A stretch of 64,000 bases of DNA from Phytoseiulus persimilis (lineage: Eukaryota; Arthropoda; Arachnida; Mesostigmata; Phytoseiidae): positions 1,370,775 through 1,434,774 of the forward strand of contig CM075104.1 of assembly GCA_037576195.1 (NCBI GenBank). The letters run 5' to 3'. The position numbers and the translations under genes are program-made. Under the pieces are notes generated by a model. That model made no database searches. It was given only the letters and a program-made list of their open reading frames with translations, and had not been told where the DNA came from. Within the stretch, counting starts at the first letter, position 1. Each line of letters begins with the position of its first letter. Positions 10,553-23,531 of the stretch are shown piece after piece.

Positions 10553-13500
10553 CTGGAAGATCAATTTTCATTTCTCTCACTCTCTCCGAGACCCTGATTC
10601 CTCGAGATTCGTGTTCTCGAGTCCGTCGACGAGCCGCGGGAGGAAACGCGCCGGGTTCACCCACAACGTTACACGTCTCAAAGAACCTGACCAGGATCGG
10701 ACGAATGGCCACGCCACACGGTGTGCCGCACTACCGTGCCGCTTGATGTTCCACCGTCCCACCGAAAATACTCACCTTACGAATAGGCAGGGACAGAGTG
10801 AAGAAGATGAAAAAATAATGGCGCAGTCTACAAAAGAGACGAGATGCTTCTTGAGGATAAGATCGAGCGGCGAGGGAAGATCCCACAGCCTGACTTGAGA
10901 GACTTGACTTCCACAGCAAGACGATAACAACCGGCAAAATGGAAACGAGCGGCCGGCTGAGATCTTTGTCTTATCTTTGCTCATCTGCAGAGCGCCCTCT
11001 AGCCGAAGGTTAAACCCGTAACCTTCGCCCTCAATCAGTGCAGGAGCCAGCTTGCCTGCGCGCCAGCAAAGCAACCTACCAGCCATGCAGGCGGCGGGAG
11101 CCGGTCGCGCTGACGAAACTCCGATAACAAACGCTATCATCGTCTCAACGCGGCTCATCGCTCGAGCTGCGTAAGGATACCAGCGAATGCACAGTACTCC
11201 AGAGACGTCGGTCGGCTTTCAACAAAACTGCCGCCTTCTACCCGCTCGTTCTCCTGCTCGATCGGGCGTCGCTGGCTCCAGTTTGAGACCGTGTAACAAA
11301 CCGGAGCGCATCGACACCGGCTCAACGGTTACTGGCAGCCAATATTCCGATCTTTGTTCAGATCAAGACGCTATTTATTGATGAAACGATCAGCTGCCCT
11401 ATCGACTGGAAGGTTCATTCTCTTCCGGAGCTCTCTACGCTCCGGAAGACACAGAGATCGCCTCAGCCGCTCTCACCTCCCCGTGCCGTGACGTGCAATC
11501 ATGTCGTGGTTCCTCCGTTGCCATGATTGCAAGCCTAACTTTGTTCGGTTCGACGAGCAGCCGGGGTCTTACGATTCTCGAGAGAGGTAGCTCGACAGCT
11601 ATCTGATGTGACGATTTCCCGGGGAAGCTTTCGTCCAACGTCGAGGAATTTACATGGTAGAACATCTTTCCGGAAGCAGGACCCACACGACGGGACTCAC
11701 ATTTGGCAGCTGCGGAAAACAACGACAGAGATTGTCCAAGACCTCTGTGCGAGATACGGCGTTGACTGGATGGTCGTTCCGTGGTTCAAGTCCGGCAAGT
11801 TTGCCTGATTGGCATGGCAGTCGGACTCTAGATTCTGGAAGCACGATTCTCGTTTGCCAATCGTCAAAGCGGCGGTCGTCGACGGAAGTCGATCAATAGT
11901 CACCGGTCGCTCGCGTCGTAGAAGCTCCTGTCGGCGAACGCGGGACGTTTGCCATCAGCTGATCGTCGCCAGTCCACTGCTCCGTTTGGAACGCACGAGC
12001 TCCATCTGTTCGGCGAAAACAAACGAGCTTCCTGATGTGAGGTGTATTTGCTGACGCATTTAGTGCATGCCGACGTGTGCATCGCGCGAATACCCTCGCA
12101 GCGATGGATTCGCTCAGTGAATCCGTTCACTTTTCAACGCGCGTCGATTCCCCGGCTCACATTCGGCTTGGGTTGTTGGAACGAGCACGTGGAACTAGAT
12201 GTTGAAGCCTTCCAAACGGAGCTGACGAACGCTGGAAGAGAACGGTCGATCCACATTCATCGATATCCGTGGACCCAATGGATGTCCCGGTCCATCTGTA
12301 CCGAATCGTGATCTGCCCAAAACATTGCGAGCCTCGCTTTTGTCAGCGTTTACGAACACAGGCTCGACTCGGTTGATCTTGCGTGATACTTCCAGAGGGC
12401 CGAAGCAATTTTGGCAAGAGATCCGATCGATACGCTGCCCGACGGAAGTCGAGGATGTCTAACGAGCCTTTCCTGCGTTTGCGAGCTCGAGCTTATCGCG
12501 GGAGCCATCAAAGGTGCCAAGTTAATGATCCAGGTCTCGGCGAATTCAAACGGCCCAAATTCGGTTTCGCCGTGGAACTCGATTGGCGAGAGACGATGGT
12601 GGAGAACCACGATAACATCCCATCTCCAGGATCACTTACAGGCGGTCACATGGCGTTAGAATCACAGGCAAAGTTCCGTAATACAGAGGCTTATGAATAT
12701 CAATCACAGAGACCAACGGAGAACACGTGTTTTGTATGAAGTGTGTCCACGAGTTCGGGTCAGCTGGTCAACGCCGCGAGAGTCGGCCAATTACGAGTGG
12801 CCGCGGGGCTCTTTACTGTACTAATAGGAGGTTCAAGAAGTTCATGAATCTCATGATTATGATTGGTGAATGCAACGAGAACTCTGGCGTCCGTGGATCC
12901 CCCAACAAGATGTTTCCCCGTCTCCACACATTCGAAGGATCCACAGTTCAGCAGGTATCGACAGTGTCTTGACACTGTTTCCGCGGGGAGGTCCGCCAAG
13001 AAGCGGCAATTCTGGCCGTCTCACTTGGAGGCTATCGTTCCTGAGATTGGCAGGAGCCCACTTGTTGAATCGGAAAGAGGTTGGGGAAACTGATTCCGTT
13101 TGAGAGAATCATTGTAGTTTTGGATTGAATGACGTTTCTGAGACTCACGTGTCCTCTGGGAACAGAGTTTCCGGATCAGCCCCCAAATTTCGCTGAACCA
13201 TTTCAGTGATCTCTCGCCGGGATCGGAGAATTTCGAAAACTGAGAAAAAATATTGTTCCCGGTTCGGAGCCGTTCCCGGAGGCTGAGTTCAGGTGCCCAT
13301 GAGCGTCGCCGAGGCTCATTCAAGTAAAGAAGCAGGTGGACTGTCAGCCAGAGTTTCCGGGGGAAAAATTCGTCGCGGAAAACGTTCATTTGGTCGAGTG
13401 GCTCATGGGGAGCGACTTTTCCCACGGCACGTTGGACGTTGAAACGTGTTCCCTTCCACCAACGGTCCGATTCCCATGGACTCCAAGTTTCAGTGAGGTC

Positions 13501-16500
13501 CAGAAATCCGAGGAAGCTAGAAGATTAGGTTCGAAGCTGCAATGACTTTCTCGAAACGACGGTCGAGAAAAAAGCAGCTTTGGGACTGCCGCCTCTCTCT
13601 GAAAATTTGTTGCGCTCGAGGAACTTGTTGCTTCCAGAGGCAAGCCGACGGGAATTCCAACCTCACACTCTGTATCCCGTGGTATGCACAATCTCGAGCC
13701 GGCAGTACCACTCCACGCGACCTATCATGACGACCGAGGGCCGCAAGACTTCTAGCGGGCTTTTGACGAAAGCGACTATACTGGACCATGATAGCCAAGG
13801 CGATGTCTAGAGCGAGTCCAGGCACCCAGGTTCTGGCGTCCTCGATCCGGAACGGCATTCGATCGCTAGCGAGGAGGAGAACCTCGCGGGTCCCTGTACT
13901 CGGAAATCGAGCAACTATCTCAGAACAGCTCGGCTTCATTCCTGGATTGGGACGGAACATTTCGCGCAGGAAAAAGGTTTCCGGCTCCATTTCGAAAGTT
14001 CTTTGTTTATGTTTTCCTGGGAGAACTCAGTGAATGCTACTCACTGCTGAGCGATTCGTGTTTCCTTCCTGATTGCGAGTCGGCCGAAATTTGATGGAAA
14101 ACTCCATTGTCATGACGATTCCCGACTGAAATAAGTTCTGTGATCGAGTTTGACCTCACGACCTGAGCTAGACTGAACTCCAGAGTTCAGACCTGAGAGT
14201 TTGCTCTCGTAGATCCTTGAGCAAACAAGTCTCAACCATTCATGAAAAAACATTCATGTCTAAGTCTTGCAATGGGGTGATCCATGGCGAGAGATTCGGA
14301 AGGGTTCTTTCCATTCGAGACCTCCCATCAGTGAGTCTTCGCAAATCAAGTTTCCACTCGGAATACGAGCGAGGCTCTTCTAAGCGGCGAGGCATCTACC
14401 GTCTAGAATCTAGAGGATCGGGCAGTGCATCTCAATCAAGCCGTCCCACGGAGGTTCAACGAGACTCGGTCGTCGCTGAGGAGAAGATTCCTCCCGTTCG
14501 GGGTCTGTACTTAAAAAGCATGCTTCACAATGTTGATTTTGCATTCGGTTCTGAGACGACCGAACAAGGGCTCCGTGCGCGCAAGCGAATCTGGGGGATT
14601 GAAGAAAGGCAACTCGTGCTTACCATGACAGTTTTTCTGCTGGGTCGAGAAAGCCGGAAATGCTCTTGTCCTTGAACAGCGAGCGCAAATTCCGGAGCGG
14701 CGAACCACTGAAACAGGAATGTTCATCATTACAACCATGAGCACGCTCCGAGACTCATCCGATGCACTCCAGAACTGGAAATATCCACCAGACACCGACA
14801 AAACGATCGGATCCTGATGTCCTGACGGAGAACTTCTCCTTTGAGCTGATGGATTGAAGTCAATGGAGGAAAGATCCGATCGGGGAACATCTTGGAACTT
14901 GAAAAGGTTGTTTGCCGTCGTCGTCAACTGTGGTTGGAGCGGTCTCTACAAGCCTGGTTTGCTCGCTCTGAAAGACTTGCGGTCGTTTCCGACTCTCGGT
15001 TACTGATTCCACAGCCGGATTTTCCTGCCATTGGAGATCAGATTCGTCGTTCCCTCTCGACGGGGTGAGCCCACATTCGAACTCCGAGCCGCGAGTAGTC
15101 CTCATACAATCATGCCCACCGCTTGGGAGCCTGGTAGCTGGTGGCGCTTCGGAAGCATCCGTCGCTAGTTAGCGACGGATACCGCATGTTAGGTCAACTG
15201 AATTCCGGCGAAGCTGACATGCCGCAGGGATAGAGGGCACTTGTGCGGCCACTGTGAGACTATTACTCTAAACGTGGCTGTGGGAGCCTCCAAAACTGAT
15301 GGCGTTGGAAGAACAGTTTCCTCAAGCGGGACACGCTCCCCGCGACTCGACTGTTTGGCGTTTCATCACGTCTGTTACCGGATCGCTGAACAGTAGACTA
15401 GCTTCGGGCGCGTTTTCTGTTTCTCGCTTGTCCATCGATTATTCTATAGGAGCGCAAACGCACAAGTTATCGTGTTTCCACGTCGGCCGCGGCGGATTAG
15501 TGGTCCCATAAGCGTTCAGAGGCGATGCCCCGTGTCATGGGGACAACTCAAACTTCGGAAGCGTTAGCCGCATCAAAGCGTTCGTGATGGTTTTACCGTT
15601 GATATTGCGACGATTGAGGTCCCATGATGACGATGAGAATGTTTGTATCGAGTGTCTCAGTGCTGTCAGCGATTTTCTCGTAAGGTCGTGATTCAAGCAC
15701 GTTCATCTGTTGTTTTTCATTGCAGTGAAGAAGCTTCGATCTCTCTTTCGAATGAATGGTTCGTGCCACCAAATAGGGAGCAGCTCGTATGAATTCACTT
15801 CGATCACTCGATCGTTCACGTGGGTGAAGTCGCCAAGTGCATGAGGAGAAGTCCACTTGTTGGGGTCGAGAGCCGGTTGAAGTCAGCTCTAGCTGAGTTC
15901 GTCAGCACGGTGTGGGGATTTGAAATCACAATTGCTTTTGGCGACGGAGTGCGGCACCCGGAATAGAGTGCCAAATAGAGAAACGACCATTCATGTTTCA
16001 CGGCTTATATCTGTCCGACATGACTCGACGCGAACGAGGGACTTGAACACGATATCCCGCGATATCGATCCCAGATCCCAGGCCGCATTGGGGACGCGAA
16101 GAGGCGCTCGCTGTGTGAGAAAAGAATCCCCCCACGGTCTCTGTGCCTCCTCGGAAGGAGGTATTCTTGGTAGTGACGAACACGGAGGATGTGTCAATGG
16201 CTGTTCCTGCTCGCCCAGTCGAGGAATCGAAGGAGGATGAAGAGCAACGCTGTGACGTTATGATGTTCGACTCGGCATCAGCGCTCGTACGCTGTGATAT
16301 TGGCCAATACTGGGGCTTCATCCCACAGAGTCCCCATGCGGTGCTTCTCATTTGTCGATTCTTCCCCGACGGCCTATGAAAGCAGATGAGGCAGTCGTGC
16401 ACGCTGAAAAGAATCAACTCCATAACAATAAGTCGACCAGGAGCAAGAACTTGCCGTCTTCTCAGAAAAGACCCGTCGTGCGACATTTCTCACCTCAATC

Positions 16501-17187
16501 GCATCTCGGAATGGGCATCACCATTTTATGTGCGGCCAACCCATACAGAGTATCTCTAAGCGAGTCTCTGAGGGATTCGACTGGAAGTGCCCTGTATGAG
16601 TTCTTCTTGGCACCGCGGAGTATTCCGGGAGATCCTGACCATCACACTGCTCACGAGACCTCTTCCTCCAGTTAGGTATGAAAATTACTTCCGAGGATCG
16701 ATCCCCAGCACGCGAGCCACGTACCGAGCTCCTCCACTGTTCGAAGGAAGCGATTCGAGTCATACCCCCTCCCCTCTTCCATCCGTTGGGACAGGGAACA
16801 AGTAATTATCCGAGTTCCCGGACGACATTCAGGAAGCGGGTTCGAGTTTCCAAAAAGAACTGACGGATCAAATACATATCATCGTGGAGAAATCATGGAG
16901 CTATCGAAAACGCGTGCAAATACCAGTGAACAATCTGATCTCCTCCTCGGCGAATGGAGAGTAATCGATTCTGAGAGTTGTTCTGTCTGACAAAATACAT
17001 GTTTCGGCTTTTTCCGCCTTCACGGACGTGTCGATCTCAATTTTCCGGCTGCCCTTACACGGATGGCCACAAACTCTGGATCCTGAGCTGAAACTACAGT
17101 GCTTTTCATTGATTGATTTTATTCCGATCTTCCATATGCACATATGGTCCCTTTCGTTTCAGGGGTGAAGTGTTTTGCATTCACAGA
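10553..17187. other. 6.6 kb with no recognised gene
   Basis: This region lies upstream of PPAT and should include its promoter. In vertebrates PPAT is head-to-head with PAICS, but no PAICS-like coding sequence is visible here on the plus strand. Several open frames of 80-160 codons exist (for example 13517-13990 minus, 14217-14675 plus, 16143-16379 plus). None has a recognisable domain, and most overlap an equally long frame on the other strand. Confidence 0.5.
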
Positions 17188-18572
17188 TCATTTTTCTCGG
17201 TTCTCCCAGCATCGTAATATTTCTTTCGTCCTTCTAATGTCCTTCGGTGTTGAGTCGGGGTGAAGTCCAACTCGGAACGGGAATTCTCGTGGGGGATACC
17301 TTCCTTCTCCGCATTCCATCACGACGTGTGTGTCGGTTTCGGGTCTTCCGCATATGTTGCAATCCAAGTCGATAGAAGGATCGCGGTTATGTCGTTGGGT
17401 TCTGGTGTTGAGCACTCCTGCTCTTGTTAACGCCAGGAGCCGACTGCCCCGCGAGTTATCGTACATATCCAGTTGGAGACCTCTTGTCTCTTTGAATTGT
17501 CGATAAATGCACAGTGTGGATTTGGATTCCATGTTCTGTTTTCATGTATTGTCCAGTTTATTCTGCACCCTCATTTTGAGTTCTTTGCGGAATAGAGTCC
17601 ATATTGCTGTGCCCGATGTATTTGTGGTCAGCCCGAGGTTTTCCAGGTCGAATTGCATTCTCAATTTCTTGAGTCTCTCTGTTGCTGTGACCGTGGTGTT
17701 TGTTATCTCGGTCGCCGTGAGGACAAGCTTTGGCCATCTCGTTGGGTCCATAGATCTCATCCTTTCGAAGTACATCGTTTTGCTCGTGGTTCCCCGGGTG
17801 TCGACGGAGCTCCAGCCTAGTTCTCCCTCGATGAACTCCTTTGATATGGTGGAGTGGGGTATCCTGAGAGCCCATCTCCCCGCAACTCTTTGCCTGACTT
17901 TGATGAGGTTTCTCAGTCTATTGGGCATTGTTATTGCCGCGTTGCAGTATGTGAGTTGCGGGACAGCGGTGTCTTTCCAGAGAATTCTGGATACTTCGAA
18001 ACGGTTGAAGCTCCAGAGTGTTCTCGCGTTGAGTCTTTGGATCGCCTTATTTGCCGTTTCGGTCCACTTTACCCAATGTTGGGCCAAGTAGTCTTTTTCG
18101 GCTGATACTTCGATTCCGAGATACTTATATGATGCTACCTCTGGTATTTGCATCCCTTGTATACTCAGGTTTCGATTTTGGATATGTGTCTTTGGTGGTC
18201 GAGAGGAAACCAACGTGCCGCTCTTTTGAGGATTGAATTGATGGACCGGGCGTCTCCGAATTCTGTTGTAACCTTCAAAAGCGTTTCCATATCCTTCCAT
18301 TTGTGTGCCATCAGAACGATGTCGTCGGCAAACATCAGGCCAGGAATCGTGAAGTATTTTCTCTCTTTCACGTCCCAGAAATTGCCTTTTTTCGCAAATC
18401 TGAGGCCAATTTCTTTTGAGAGCAGTTGCCGCTCGAGATCTGCGATATACAGGCTGAAGAGGATTGGAGATAGAGGACATCCCTGACGAAGTCCGGTGGG
18501 TATGGATATTTCGTTCGAGGTGTGGTCACCGTATTGAATGAAGATGTAGGTGTCTTCTGTTAGAATTAGCCG
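17188..18572 (-). pseudogene. Non-LTR retrotransposon reverse transcriptase, 3' fragment
   Basis: Reading down the minus strand, the fragment starts inside the reverse transcriptase domain. It shows GLRQGCPLSPILFSLYIADL (18.5 kb), then the catalytic FADD block in GLMFADDIVLMAH (about 18.34 kb), then YKYLGIEVS (about 18.15 kb), LTYCNAAITMPNRL, and finally YDNSRGSRLLALTRAG. It ends with a zinc-knuckle-like C-x2-C-x7-H-x4-C (CNICGRPETDTHVVMEC). A frameshift near 18.24 kb and a nonsense codon near 17.54 kb break it. The 5' part (endonuclease, ORF1) is missing, as is usual for truncated LINE copies. The same family type recurs at 25.5 and 49.2 kb. Confidence 0.85.
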
Positions 18573-18862
18573 CCCCGATTTTCATAGTTTCAGCTCGATC
18601 AGAAAGTGTTTGGAAGGAGTGGAAGAGCTTCTTTGATTACTGAAATTCGCAGACTTTCCACTCAGAGAAGGTGCGCAAAATGGTCCTGTTGAGAGTGTAT
18701 TTTCGCCGAGATTTCTGGAAATGGCTCTCCTGGATTATCCATTCTATGGCGCCGAAGGAAACGAATGCGCAAGCTGGAGCGAAAATGCTCACAGGGGAAA
18801 TGCACGTGATTTAATAAGCAGCACACTCTCACGAACTACCAATCAGCTGGAAAAGTAACTCT
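18573..18862. other. Interelement gap
   Basis: About 290 bp between the LINE fragment and the Tc1-like fragment. Nothing was recognised. Confidence 0.5.
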
Positions 18863-19128
18863 TCATATTTCCAAACTGCAGAGAATCTGTGGATACAGCT
18901 TGACCCTGCAGTGCATGATGGCTCGTTTCAACAGGCTCACGATCTGGAATAGTCTCCGAGGGGCGTTAATCTGGCAGACGATCGTGGCCCACACGTTGTG
19001 CATAGGATTAAAGTCTGGAGAGGCGGCCGGGCCCAGCCATTCAAGATACCTGATTCTTCCGGGACGAGACCACGTAATTAACACCGCAGTGTGTTATCGA
19101 GCATTGTCGTGCTGGTAGATGGGGCTTC
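18863..19128 (-). pseudogene. Tc1/mariner transposase, C-terminal fragment
   Basis: The minus strand reads IYQHDNAR, a stop, HTAVLITW, then RYLEWLGPAASPDFNPMHNVWATIV. These match the second-aspartate block (QDNA..H) and the SPDLNPIENVW block of DDE Tc1/mariner transposases. The third catalytic acidic residue, normally Glu in P-I-E-N-V-W, is His here (PMHNVW). With the in-frame TAA in the second-Asp block this copy is dead. The N-terminal HTH and first Asp are absent upstream, so only about 90 codons survive. Confidence 0.8.
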
Positions 19129-21102
19129 AGTCCACGGAATGGATCAAGAGTTTCTTCCTGCCCCTCTCTTGCTTCGGTTTAGCATCTAAGTGTTTGACGA
19201 CATCCGATCGATAACCGAATGGAGACACCGCTCTCGGATGCTCCCACCTCTCGCGCGGTGGGTTGGCTGTTGATTATAGCATGGACGCTTTTTGGGTTAC
19301 AGGTCGAAAGAAAGTACAATCAGCGAGTCGTTCTGTCTTTGATCGATATCAGTAGTCATCTGGGAAGAGACATCGGCGAGAGGTGACCCCATGTGCTCGG
19401 ATGAGCACGAAGGCGGGCGTTCGCGTGCGCGGAACAATCGCGCATGACTTACCAGATGGAACAGTTCCGGTATTCTTAGCATCGATCGGAGAACGTCGCA
19501 CCCAACTCTTTCCCACAAAGCTCTGTACGAGTTGTTCCTCCGAATTTCAATGATGAAACATTCCACCAAGGAATCAGCTCGATGCTGGAGTGAAACCGTC
19601 GTTCCCGGCATTGAATCCCGGCCAACCAAAGGAACCTTGTGACGGGAAATCAAGACTGCGGGTTTTCGGTGCTGTGAGCGTTGGGCAGGCAGAGTACCGA
19701 ACCCAGTTTCTAGGGTTCCCATTTTGAGACTTCCGTGAGAACACGTTCGCTACTGCATTGCTGCTCAATCACGGATGAATCGATCCAACGAAGTCGGAGA
19801 GGTCAGCAGACCTCGAAAATGTCTCCTCGACGACGCGTTGAGGATGCTCCCTTCGTTTCCCTCCCATATGACTCGAGAGTCTGCCGGTCGATTTCCAAAG
19901 AACTGGAGCTGCTTCGCTGGAGAAACGCTATTACCTCGATTTACAATGGCCCCAAATTTAAAAGCTCATTAAGACAAGATATTCCTCTCGGAACGAGACG
20001 AATGCCAGCAACGCCTCCCGAACTAATTTCGGGAACGATACCAGGGAGAATCGTCACAATACCTGAAGACAGCTCACGAGCAATCAAAAACTGAGGTCCG
20101 ACCTCTTCACGTGGGTGACATTCGCTCACTGGGAGATCCTGCCTCGGGCACCGCGGTCAGGCCGTAATGCCGAGAACTCCACCTGATCGAAATCTACTCC
20201 ACATGACGTTCGACGTCGGGACTCCGGTTCTGGCGACTTCGACCATCCAGGCGAACGGACGCTCCCCGTTGTGCTTAGAGCAGCTCATCACACAGTCACC
20301 ACACAATACACACACTAACACGAAAATCGAAGAGACACGGGTCGCCGATACGAGACCGATCTCGAATATTCAGTCCCAACGATACGCCGAATGCGAATGT
20401 GTTCTGCAACGGGAGACCCAGGCAGCTCTCAAATGATAAAATATCCGTTCATCCAGCACGGGCCTGGATTGGCGATCATGACGTCATTAGGAATCCGCCG
20501 GAATCGACGCCGCGGAGATCCTCTCTCGCGAGGTGTGCAACCGGGAGCTCGGAAACCCGGCATCTCGAGAAAAAACCCAGCATCCCGAGAGCTCTTTCTC
20601 TCAAATCGGGTTCGATTTGAACACAACAAACCTCCTGGGTAGAGAGTGGAGGAGCTGATACGAGAAAAAAGTATCACGAGGTTTTCGCGATTGGTACCAC
20701 AAATATCTCGGAGGGGGCATTGCAGCGAAAGCTAATACTGAGTCTGACTCGCGGTGTATTCCTCAGTTGTACAGCAGTGGAAAGCATCAAGCCTGACCCT
20801 TGAAAAACAACGAAATCTCCAGATCCCGATGCATAATCTTGTCGTTTCCTCCGATGATACGGGGGAGGGATCCAACACATGGAGGAAGAGACAGCGAATC
20901 GAGACTCAGTTCTTCAGAATGACCTGTCCTTTGCCTTGAAACGGAGCTCGAAGAACTCGTGACTCCTGAATCTCGAGTTTCCCAATCATATGCCGCAGCA
21001 GGCATCGCATTGCTCATGGTATTTCGAGCGAGCGCGGCTGAATATTTTTGTCCCGAGGGTTTTGCGTCACTGCACGGATGTTAAGAATCAAGTGAATTAT
21101 CT
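19129..21102. other. 2 kb without recognised genes
   Basis: No transposase or host domain was recognised. The stretch 20513-20640 belongs to a dispersed repeat shared with 24.5 kb, listed separately. Confidence 0.5.
20513..20640 (-). repeat. Dispersed GGGAGCTCG-rich repeat, copy A
   Basis: Shares order and spacing with the reverse complement of 24485-24605: a CGCGAGG/ACGAGAGG start, CCGGGAGCTCG, further CCCGG(C/G)A(T/G)CTCG units, then CTCTC(C)CTCAAAT(C/T)(G/A)GGTTC and AAC(A/G)AACCT. The unit (C)CCGGGAGCTCG recurs at roughly 15-19 bp spacing. Confidence 0.6.
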
Positions 21103-22797
21103 TCACCTAAAATGGTTCCATAGGTCCCGTGAGAGAACGTTTTCGTTCTCCAGCCAGGTTGAAATGAAGTTTTCTTTCAACTCATCCAGCCGGGATGAGG
21201 CTGCCTGGGCGGTGCCTGGCGCATCGGCTTCGATGTCAAGCCAGGCATCATCCAGACGAGCTAACGGCACAAAACTCAGGGCAATCATATATTTAACGTA
21301 CCTGCGATTCGAGCTCTATTGTTTCGTTATAGGAGGGTATACAACGTAGAGATGAAGACAGGGGAAGGGTTAGCATGTGCATGCCAGTAGTTAAATGCGT
21401 ACCTCCTGCCGACGGAATCGCTATCGTAGAACGTTTTCAAGCCGAGATGTTGCGCTTTCCGCCACACACATTGTGTGAAGTGAAAGTGACACCCTTCCAT
21501 CGTCGCCTCTGGGAAGGTCTCTCTGATAGCCATCAAAGTTGATTGCTAGAAGTCCAAGCGGAAATTTCTCGGATTGAAGCGGATACCTCTCTGAGCCGCC
21601 CAATCTTGCAACAATCTGAACATTCGAACACAAGTCTCTTGACTTTTGCTCGGTATGCAAGGAAGTATGCAAAAGGCATCATTTGCCCCTTGTATTTGAC
21701 GTTCAGAGTGTATGATTGTTGGGAGAGCGTTCCATCCATGAAGATGGTTGTTGCTCCACAAAGAATCGTCATTGCAGCGTAAGTGGTGAAGCCCAATATG
21801 CGATGCACGCTACCATCGTTGAAGAGCGAGAAACGCCCGTTAGTGGCGGTCTGGGTCCACATGTCATCGATAACGATGGTCGCCGAATACGTCGTTAGTT
21901 GCGGACGGATTGTGACGCTTTGTCTCTGAAGGATGCCGCTCGAATTTTCATAGGTTGTCAGAGCAGATGCGACTTCTTCGATGTCGTGCGTTGCTCCGAG
22001 GGCGTTGAAAACCCCTGCCAACACCTCTTTGCACGATTTGTCCGGCTTGCTCAGAACGTTTTCCTCCAACTCGAGAATCGCCGCGCGGCTCATCAGGTCG
22101 TGTATATCAGCTCCGTGGGTGTGGGCGCCAGACAGCTTCTTCGCAACTGGCTGAGGCTCCTAGAAGGACGAATCGAAGACTCAATCCCGATTCCCTACTC
22201 AAACCCGGGTCGAACTCATGTCCGAAGAGTGTCATGTCAGCATAGCGCCGAAACTATACGCCTTGTTCATGGGAATGAAAACGGCAAGAGAGATGCTGGC
22301 AAGTGCCAGGATCGCGAGCATGCTGGCCATCATTCATCGATACAAAGCAGGCAATGAGCCTCTTCAAAATCGAAATCGCAATGCGCTTGATGGGAGGACT
22401 GCACTCTCTGAGGAACTGATCAGATTGTCGGAGGACGCTATGACTGAGCGCTTATCCAAGAGTAAGGGCAAGAACAGGACAGTCACACCGTGATTAGCCC
22501 ATTACGATATGGAACACGGAAACGACGTACGGGATCCAGGTATCGTTCGGTTTCGTAAACATACAATTACTAGGTAGGAAATGGCTTGTGCCTTGTAATT
22601 GTCCGACCCGAGACTACTGCGTAACCAATGGGGATTGTCACCTTGTCGATGATCGCTCTCAATCCACACCCTTGAGATTTCACTTTGATACAATGCACGT
22701 AGAAGCGCTTGCCAACTTTTGTGTCCGCTTCGTATAAGTGGTCTCCTAGCCGGAAAATCGGCTTATTTTTCGCGGTTTGATATTCATCTAACTCCAT
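21103..22797 (-). pseudogene. MULE transposase with FLYWCH finger, three exons, broken
   Basis: Exon 1 (22797-22642) starts at MELDEYQ and holds most of a FLYWCH-like zinc finger (HLYEADTKVGKRFYVHC...C). It ends AAG|GTGACA. Exon 2 (22159-21403) follows acceptor CTTCTAG and completes the finger with H-T-H (GAHTHGADIHDLM). It continues into the MULE catalytic domain with TIFMDGTL and the signature GCHFHFTQCVWRK. It ends GGCAGGAG|GTACGC. Exon 3 (21301-21103) follows ATCGCAG and reads YVKYMIALSFVP...DLWNHFR with TGA. Both introns keep phase. Exon 2 carries a one-base frameshift near 21.63 kb (after MMPFAYF) and a TAG at about 21.55 kb where relatives have DFEQ. It is therefore a pseudogene, though the splice sites are preserved. 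Confidence 0.8.
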
Positions 22798-23481
22798 GCT
22801 TGATCGGAGTACCTCCGGGGGGGGGACATCTATCTCAGATGACGTAACAGCATGATACCACTGTACTCCATGATCATGTGTATGGATGCGATGAAGCCAC
22901 AATGCGCGAGGAAGACCTCGGAATCTGATTATTCTTTCACTCCTGAGACGACCACAATACTGAGAGATCGTGGAAAAACCATCGGTTGATGCGATCATAT
23001 CCGCAGGAGATTCACGACAACAATCGTTCCGCCAATCGAATGAAGAATTTGAACCTCTGAACTATAAAACCACGAGAGTTTGCTATGGTATCCGTGGCTT
23101 AAAATTTCTGAGGCTCCCCGGAACGACGAGGTTAACTATTCAACCCAGTTGAGTTCTGACGGAACTACTAGCGGGACTATGGAGAAACTTCCCCGCGGGT
23201 TGAGCGGTGTGAGGGTTTTCAGGATGAGTTCTTCAATGTTGCGTCCGGAAGATAGTGATTCGGTGCACGCATGCGCTCGCTGCTCTGCGACCACGGGTTT
23301 GCGACGAAAAGAGAATGGCTCTCGAGCTTCCCCTCCAGACTTTTCAGGAGACGATTGAAGTTATTTGACAGCGCGGACGTCATTCTGAACGCTCATTTCG
23401 TGACTGATCAGACGGATTATCTCACAGACTGTGTGAGCGCGTTTCTCCCACTGTCAGTGGCATCCTGATGCCCCTGCAGCC
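22798..23481. other. Upstream flank of the MULE, no gene seen
   Basis: The open frame runs upstream of the chosen MULE start to 22998 without recognisable sequence. No other feature was recognised up to the orphan hAT end. Confidence 0.4.
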
Positions 23482-23531
23482 TTGATGCCCAGGGCGGACC
23501 GCCCCACGGCCCCCCGCACGGTACGCTAGTG
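23482..23531 (-). mobile_element. Orphan hAT-type terminal sequence
   Basis: Reads CAGGGCGGACCGCCCCACGG, then CCCCCCGCACGGTACGCTAGTG. Its reverse complement starts CACTAGCGTACCGTG and runs into a GGGGCGGTCCGCCC block. This closely resembles the CAGTGGCGTA...GGGGCGGTCCGCCCC ends of hAT elements with TTF/DUF4371 transposases. I could not find the partner end nearby. Confidence 0.5.

Noticed and set aside
16143..16379. Plus-strand frame with an acidic stretch (PARPVEESKEDEEQ)
   Set aside because: Looks faintly protein-like, but the complementary frame is equally long, and no family or splice pattern supports it.
17507..18091. 194-codon plus-strand frame with hydrophobic stretches
   Set aside because: Exact antisense of the LINE reverse transcriptase fragment on the minus strand.
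22218..22493. Plus-strand frame in the first MULE intron (HRYKAGNEPLQNRNRN...)
   Set aside because: Protein-like in part, but it lies between two matching splice sites of the minus-strand transposase and matches nothing known.
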